From positions 1 to 15,524 of the forward strand of contig JARIBR010000003.1 of the NCBI GenBank assembly GCA_029258695.1: a stretch of 15,524 nt of DNA. The letters run 5' to 3'. Positions 13,039 to 15,524 of the stretch are shown here, one piece after another. Source of the DNA: Quadrisphaera sp. (GTDB lineage Bacteria; Actinomycetota; Actinomycetes; Actinomycetales; Quadrisphaeraceae). Each line of letters starts with the position of its first letter. Within the stretch, counting starts at the first letter, position 1. Below the pieces are notes generated by a model. The model was not told where the DNA came from and searched no databases. It was given only the letters and a program-made list of their open reading frames with translations. Made by a program: the position numbers and the translations under genes.

Positions 13039-15222
13039 TCACACCTGCTGGTGGAGCACCAGCGGGTAGACGGGCCCTGACCCGGCGTCGCGCAGCACGC
13101 CCGCGGCGACGGTCAGCGTCCACGTGGAGCGGGCGGTGTCGTCGACCAGCAGCACGGGCCCGTCGGGCACCTGGGCGCCGTCAGCGAGGTGGAGCCGGCC
13201 CAGCGGTCCCTCGGCGGCGGCCACGGCGGTCTCCGCGGCGTCCTGGTGCGGGCCGGCGTCGGCAGCGGCCAGCGGTGAGGCCAGCTGCATCCGACCCTTC
13301 GCGGCGATGCGGGTCGCGAGGTCCTCCAGCAGCGCGCCCCGGCGGCGCGAGGGCACCCACGTCACCCACGTCGGGCGCCCCGACGGCCAGCCCCACCGCG
13401 CGAGGGTCGCGACGACCCCGTCGAACACCTCGTCGGACACCCGCCCGTCGCTCAGCGAGGCCTCCACCGCGCGGCCCCACGCCGGGTCGGTGGCCAGCGC
13501 CAGGGCCCGTCCCGGTTCGGCGCGGTGCTCCGCGGTGATGCGCCCGCGCCGGCTCGCGCCCGGCGGCCACTGGCGGCGCGGGGCGATCTCCGTGGTCTGG
13601 CTGCGCAGGTGCGCCAGCGCTGCGGCCACCGACTCCCGGCCCACGCCCCACTCGTCCGACGGCGCGCCGGAGGCGTCCAGCGTCGCGCCGGGGTCCGGCA
13701 GGGTTCGCGTGCACACCGAGCAGCGCCCGCAGTCCTCCGCTCCCGGGTCGTCGAGCTCCTCGCGCAGCGTCCTCATGAGGCAGCGGGTCTGCGAGAGGTA
13801 GCGGCGCATCACGTCCTGCTCCGCGCGGCGCGCAGCAGCCACCCCCGCGATGCGCTCCGCGTCGTAGTGCCACTCCCGGCCCGTCGCGACCCAGCCCCCC
13901 TCGGCCCGTTCCACGGCTCCCTCGACGTCGAGGACCTTCAGCAGCGACTCCAGGCGCCCGCGGCGCAACCGCGCCGCCTGCTCCAGCGCGGTGACCGGCA
14001 TCGGACCGCCGTGCTCGGCCAGTGCGTCGAGGACGCGGCGCACCACGTCCTCCGGGGGGAAGGCCGTGGAGTCGAAGAACGCCCAGATCCGCTGGTCCGC
14101 CGCCGTGGGCAGCACCACACCCACCGCACCGTCCAACGCGCGCCCCGCCCGCCCGACCTGCTGGTAGTACGCGACCGGCGAGCTCGGCGCCCCCAGGTGG
14201 ACGACGAAGGACAGCCGCGGGTGGTCGTAGCCCATGCCCAGGCTCGACGTGGCGACCAGGGCGGTGAGCTCCCCGGCGAGCAGCGCCTTCTCGTGGCGCT
14301 CGCGGTCGGCGGGGTCGGTGGCGGAGGAGTACGCGGCGACGGCCAGCCCGCGGGCGCGCAGGAACTCGGCCAGGCGGGTGGTCTCGGCGACGGTGAGGGT
14401 GTAGACGATCCCGGACTGCCCCCGGGCGGCGTGCTCGGCGAGGTGCTCGGCGACCCACGCGTAGGCGGTGGGCACGTCGGGGGTGTCGACGACGGACAGG
14501 GCCAGGCTCGCCCGCTCCAGCGGCCCGCGCAGCGTCAGGGTGTCGGTGCCGAGCTGGGTCGCGACGTCGGCGATCACCCGGCCGTTGGCCGTGGCCGTCG
14601 TGGCGAGCACCGGGGTTCCGGGGGAGAGGGTGGCGAGCACGGTGGCGATCCGCCGGTAGTCGGGGCGGAAGTCGTGGCCCCAGTCGGAGATGCAGTGCGC
14701 CTCGTCGACCACGAGCATCCCCAGGCGGGGGGTGAGGTGCGGCATGACGCGGGCGCGGAAGCCGGCAGAGTTCAGGCGCTCGGGGGAGATGAGCAGCACG
14801 TCCACGTCGTCAGCGGCCAGGCGCCCCTCGATGGCGGACCAGTCGTCCATGTTGGAGGAGTTGAGCGTCGCCGCCCGCAGGCCCGAGCGCTCGGCGGCGG
14901 CCACCTGGTCGCGCATGAGGGCTAGCAGCGGGGAGACCACCAGGGTGGGCCCGGCGCCCGCGGCGCGGTTCAGCGCGGTGGCGACCCAGTAGACGGCGGA
15001 CTTGCCCCAGCCGGTGCGCTGGACGACCACGACGCGGCGGTGGGCGGCCGACAGCGCCTCGATGGCGGTCCACTGGTCGTCGCGCAGCACCGCGCCGTCG
15101 CCGGCCAGCGCCCGCAGCTGGGACTCGGCGGCGGTCCGCAGGTCCTCCTCGGCTCCGCCGCTCGTCGTGACGGGCGGCGCGGTGGCCGGCGTGGCGGTCG
15201 GGGTCGACGTCATGGCGTCCAT
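13039..15222 (-). CDS. RecQ-family DNA helicase with C-terminal phosphoribosyltransferase-like domain
   Basis: A 727-residue superfamily 2 helicase that should unwind DNA 3' to 5' with ATP in replication or repair. Motifs: Gln50 (LRDDQWTAIEAL, motif 0), Walker A QRTGWGKSA (K74), DEAHCISDWGHDFRPDY (173-189), LATTATA (206-212), SSLGMGYDHP (325-334) and QVGRAGR (355-361). A zinc site follows (C481, C498, C501, C504). No HRDC domain is evident. Instead, the last ~45 residues hold PDGPVLLVDDTARSTWTLTV, which looks like the PRPP-binding loop of phosphoribosyltransferases (LLVDD..xTGxT) with Thr/Trp in place of Gly. Start: ATG 15222 or ATG 15213 (CACGAT 7 nt before the latter); GTG 15288 is less likely because it begins 5 nt from a terminator hairpin. 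No Shine-Dalgarno. Confidence 0.88.
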   Translation of the reverse strand: MDAMTSTPTATPATAPPVTTSGGAEEDLRTAAESQLRALAGDGAVLRDDQWTAIEALSAAHRRVVVVQRTGWGKSAVYWVATALNRAAGAGPTLVVSPLLALMRDQVAAAERSGLRAATLNSSNMDDWSAIEGRLAADDVDVLLISPERLNSAGFRARVMPHLTPRLGMLVVDEAHCISDWGHDFRPDYRRIATVLATLSPGTPVLATTATANGRVIADVATQLGTDTLTLRGPLERASLALSVVDTPDVPTAYAWVAEHLAEHAARGQSGIVYTLTVAETTRLAEFLRARGLAVAAYSSATDPADRERHEKALLAGELTALVATSSLGMGYDHPRLSFVVHLGAPSSPVAYYQQVGRAGRALDGAVGVVLPTAADQRIWAFFDSTAFPPEDVVRRVLDALAEHGGPMPVTALEQAARLRRGRLESLLKVLDVEGAVERAEGGWVATGREWHYDAERIAGVAAARRAEQDVMRRYLSQTRCLMRTLREELDDPGAEDCGRCSVCTRTLPDPGATLDASGAPSDEWGVGRESVAAALAHLRSQTTEIAPRRQWPPGASRRGRITAEHRAEPGRALALATDPAWGRAVEASLSDGRVSDEVFDGVVATLARWGWPSGRPTWVTWVPSRRRGALLEDLATRIAAKGRMQLASPLAAADAGPHQDAAETAVAAAEGPLGRLHLADGAQVPDGPVLLVDDTARSTWTLTVAAGVLRDAGSGPVYPLVLHQQV
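13047..13063. repeat. 7-bp hairpin at the 3' end of the helicase gene
   Basis: GCTGGTG (13047-13053), 3-nt loop, CACCAGC (13057-13063), inside the last codons before the stop at 13039. It could help terminate helicase transcription ahead of vapBC, but there is no U-run and the repeat may simply reflect codon choice. Confidence 0.25.
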
Positions 15223-15244
15223 CGTGCCCGGCGGCGGCGACAGC

Positions 15245-15254
15245 GGAGCGCTCC
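15245..15254. repeat. 10-bp palindrome upstream of the helicase gene
   Basis: GGAGCGCTCC is a perfect palindrome 22 bp upstream of ATG 15222, in the 114-bp gap between the helicase and the amidase-like gene. A second short repeat, ACAGG-N6-CCTGT (15260-15275), lies next to it. These could be a regulator site; nothing specific is recognised. Confidence 0.25.
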
Positions 15255-15292
15255 CGTCCACAGGGACGAACCTGTCCGTGCGGGACACCGCT

Positions 15293-15334
15293 CACCGGGC
15301 GCCCCTGGCCGCTCGTGGCCAGGGGCGCCCGGTG
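15293..15334 (-). terminator. Perfect 18-bp stem-loop terminator after the amidase-like gene
   Basis: An 18-bp perfect inverted repeat (15293-15310 and 15317-15334) around the 6-nt loop GCTCGT. It begins 2 nt after the stop codon of the gene at the right edge (15337-15339). No U-run follows, which is usual for GC-rich actinobacterial terminators. It separates the amidase-like gene from the helicase on the same strand. Confidence 0.75.
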
Positions 15335-15336
15335 GC

Positions 15337-15524
15337 TCAGGAGGACGCGGAGCGCGGCGCCCCGATCCCCGGGTCGATCTGGTGCGGCCCGCCCGGCCCG
15401 GGCCGGACGTCGAAGTCGAAGATCGACGTGGGCAGGTAGACGGTGGCGCAGGCGTTCGGGATGTCCACCACCCCGGAGAACCGGCCCTCGATGGGCGCGG
15501 CGCCGAGCAGCAGGTACGCCTGCT
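15337..15524 (-). CDS. Acetamidase/formamidase-like protein, C-terminal end (partial)
   Basis: The last 62 codons of a gene that begins beyond the right edge. The visible part, QAYLLLGAAPIEGRFSGVV then DIPNACATVYLPTSIFDFDV, has the conserved (V/I)xDxPN...LP..IF pattern I associate with the C-terminus of the acetamidase/formamidase family, metal-dependent enzymes that hydrolyse small amides to ammonia and the acid. The tail ends IDPGIGAPRSASS. Family assignment rests on this short stretch only. The gene ends directly at the strong stem-loop at 15293-15334. Confidence 0.6.
   Translation of the reverse strand, partial: QAYLLLGAAPIEGRFSGVVDIPNACATVYLPTSIFDFDVRPGPGGPHQIDPGIGAPRSASS

Noticed and set aside
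15263..15289. Possible LexA/SOS box or RecA-independent damage promoter upstream of the helicase (CGAAC and TGTCCGTG)
   Set aside because: Only one half-site of CGAAC-N4-GTTCG is present, and the damage-promoter-like motif is on the wrong strand with no TAnnnT after it.
1..15524. CRISPR array, tRNA/rRNA, transposase, integrase or phage genes
   Set aside because: No regularly spaced repeats, no cloverleaf or rRNA segments, and no mobile-element proteins were recognised anywhere in the window.

Overview
The window is very GC-rich DNA that reads as the chromosome of a high-GC actinobacterium. The grounds are GTG starts, near-exclusive G/C third positions, many genes without a Shine-Dalgarno sequence, and an LLM-type (F420/flavin) oxidoreductase and an Mmr-like SMR pump typical of that phylum. 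The genus cannot be fixed from the sequence. It is mostly ordinary chromosome with one small accessory module, a VapBC toxin-antitoxin pair. I saw no insertion sequence, phage gene, CRISPR array, tRNA or rRNA.

Layout, left to right. 1-772 (-): N-terminal third of a phosphoketolase, divergent from a small S4 RNA-binding protein (879-1103, +). 1199-2266 (+): a CaCA-family Ca2+/Na+ antiporter. 2294-3166 (-): an LLM oxidoreductase broken by an in-frame TAG, lying 26 bp downstream of a fused dihydroxyacetone kinase DhaK-DhaL (3193-4923, -). The kinase has a recognisable promoter and an inverted repeat near the predicted transcription start. 5109-5429 (+): an SMR transporter. 5569-7203 (+): a secreted alpha/beta hydrolase. 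7240-8277 (+): a zinc alcohol dehydrogenase. 8311-8790 (+): a HIT protein. On the minus strand, reading from high to low coordinates, come the end of an acetamidase/formamidase-like gene (15337-15524), a perfect 18-bp hairpin, a RecQ-type helicase with a phosphoribosyltransferase-like tail (13039-15222), vapB-vapC (12964 to 12339), an oligopeptidase B-like S9 peptidase (10008-12308), and a class I/II aminotransferase (8830-10011) that starts inside the peptidase stop codon.

How the genes fit together. Phosphoketolase and dihydroxyacetone kinase both act on central C3/C5 sugar phosphates but are not in one operon. The peptidase and aminotransferase are a translationally coupled pair (GTGA overlap), consistent with peptide and amino-acid turnover. 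VapB and VapC are coupled in the same way. Seven or more genes carry a -10-like hexamer (TAnnnT or CAnnnT) exactly 6-7 nt before the start codon and no Shine-Dalgarno, which suggests leaderless transcripts. In contrast, dhaKL and the secreted hydrolase have clear Shine-Dalgarno sequences and longer leaders.

The observations most worth checking are the single amber codon in the LLM oxidoreductase (expected GAG), the RecQ-phosphoribosyltransferase fusion, the repeated leaderless-start signature, the operator-like repeats upstream of dhaKL and vapB, and the unusual loop of the SMR protein. No clearly undescribed multi-gene system was found. No intergenic stretch exceeds 300 bases.
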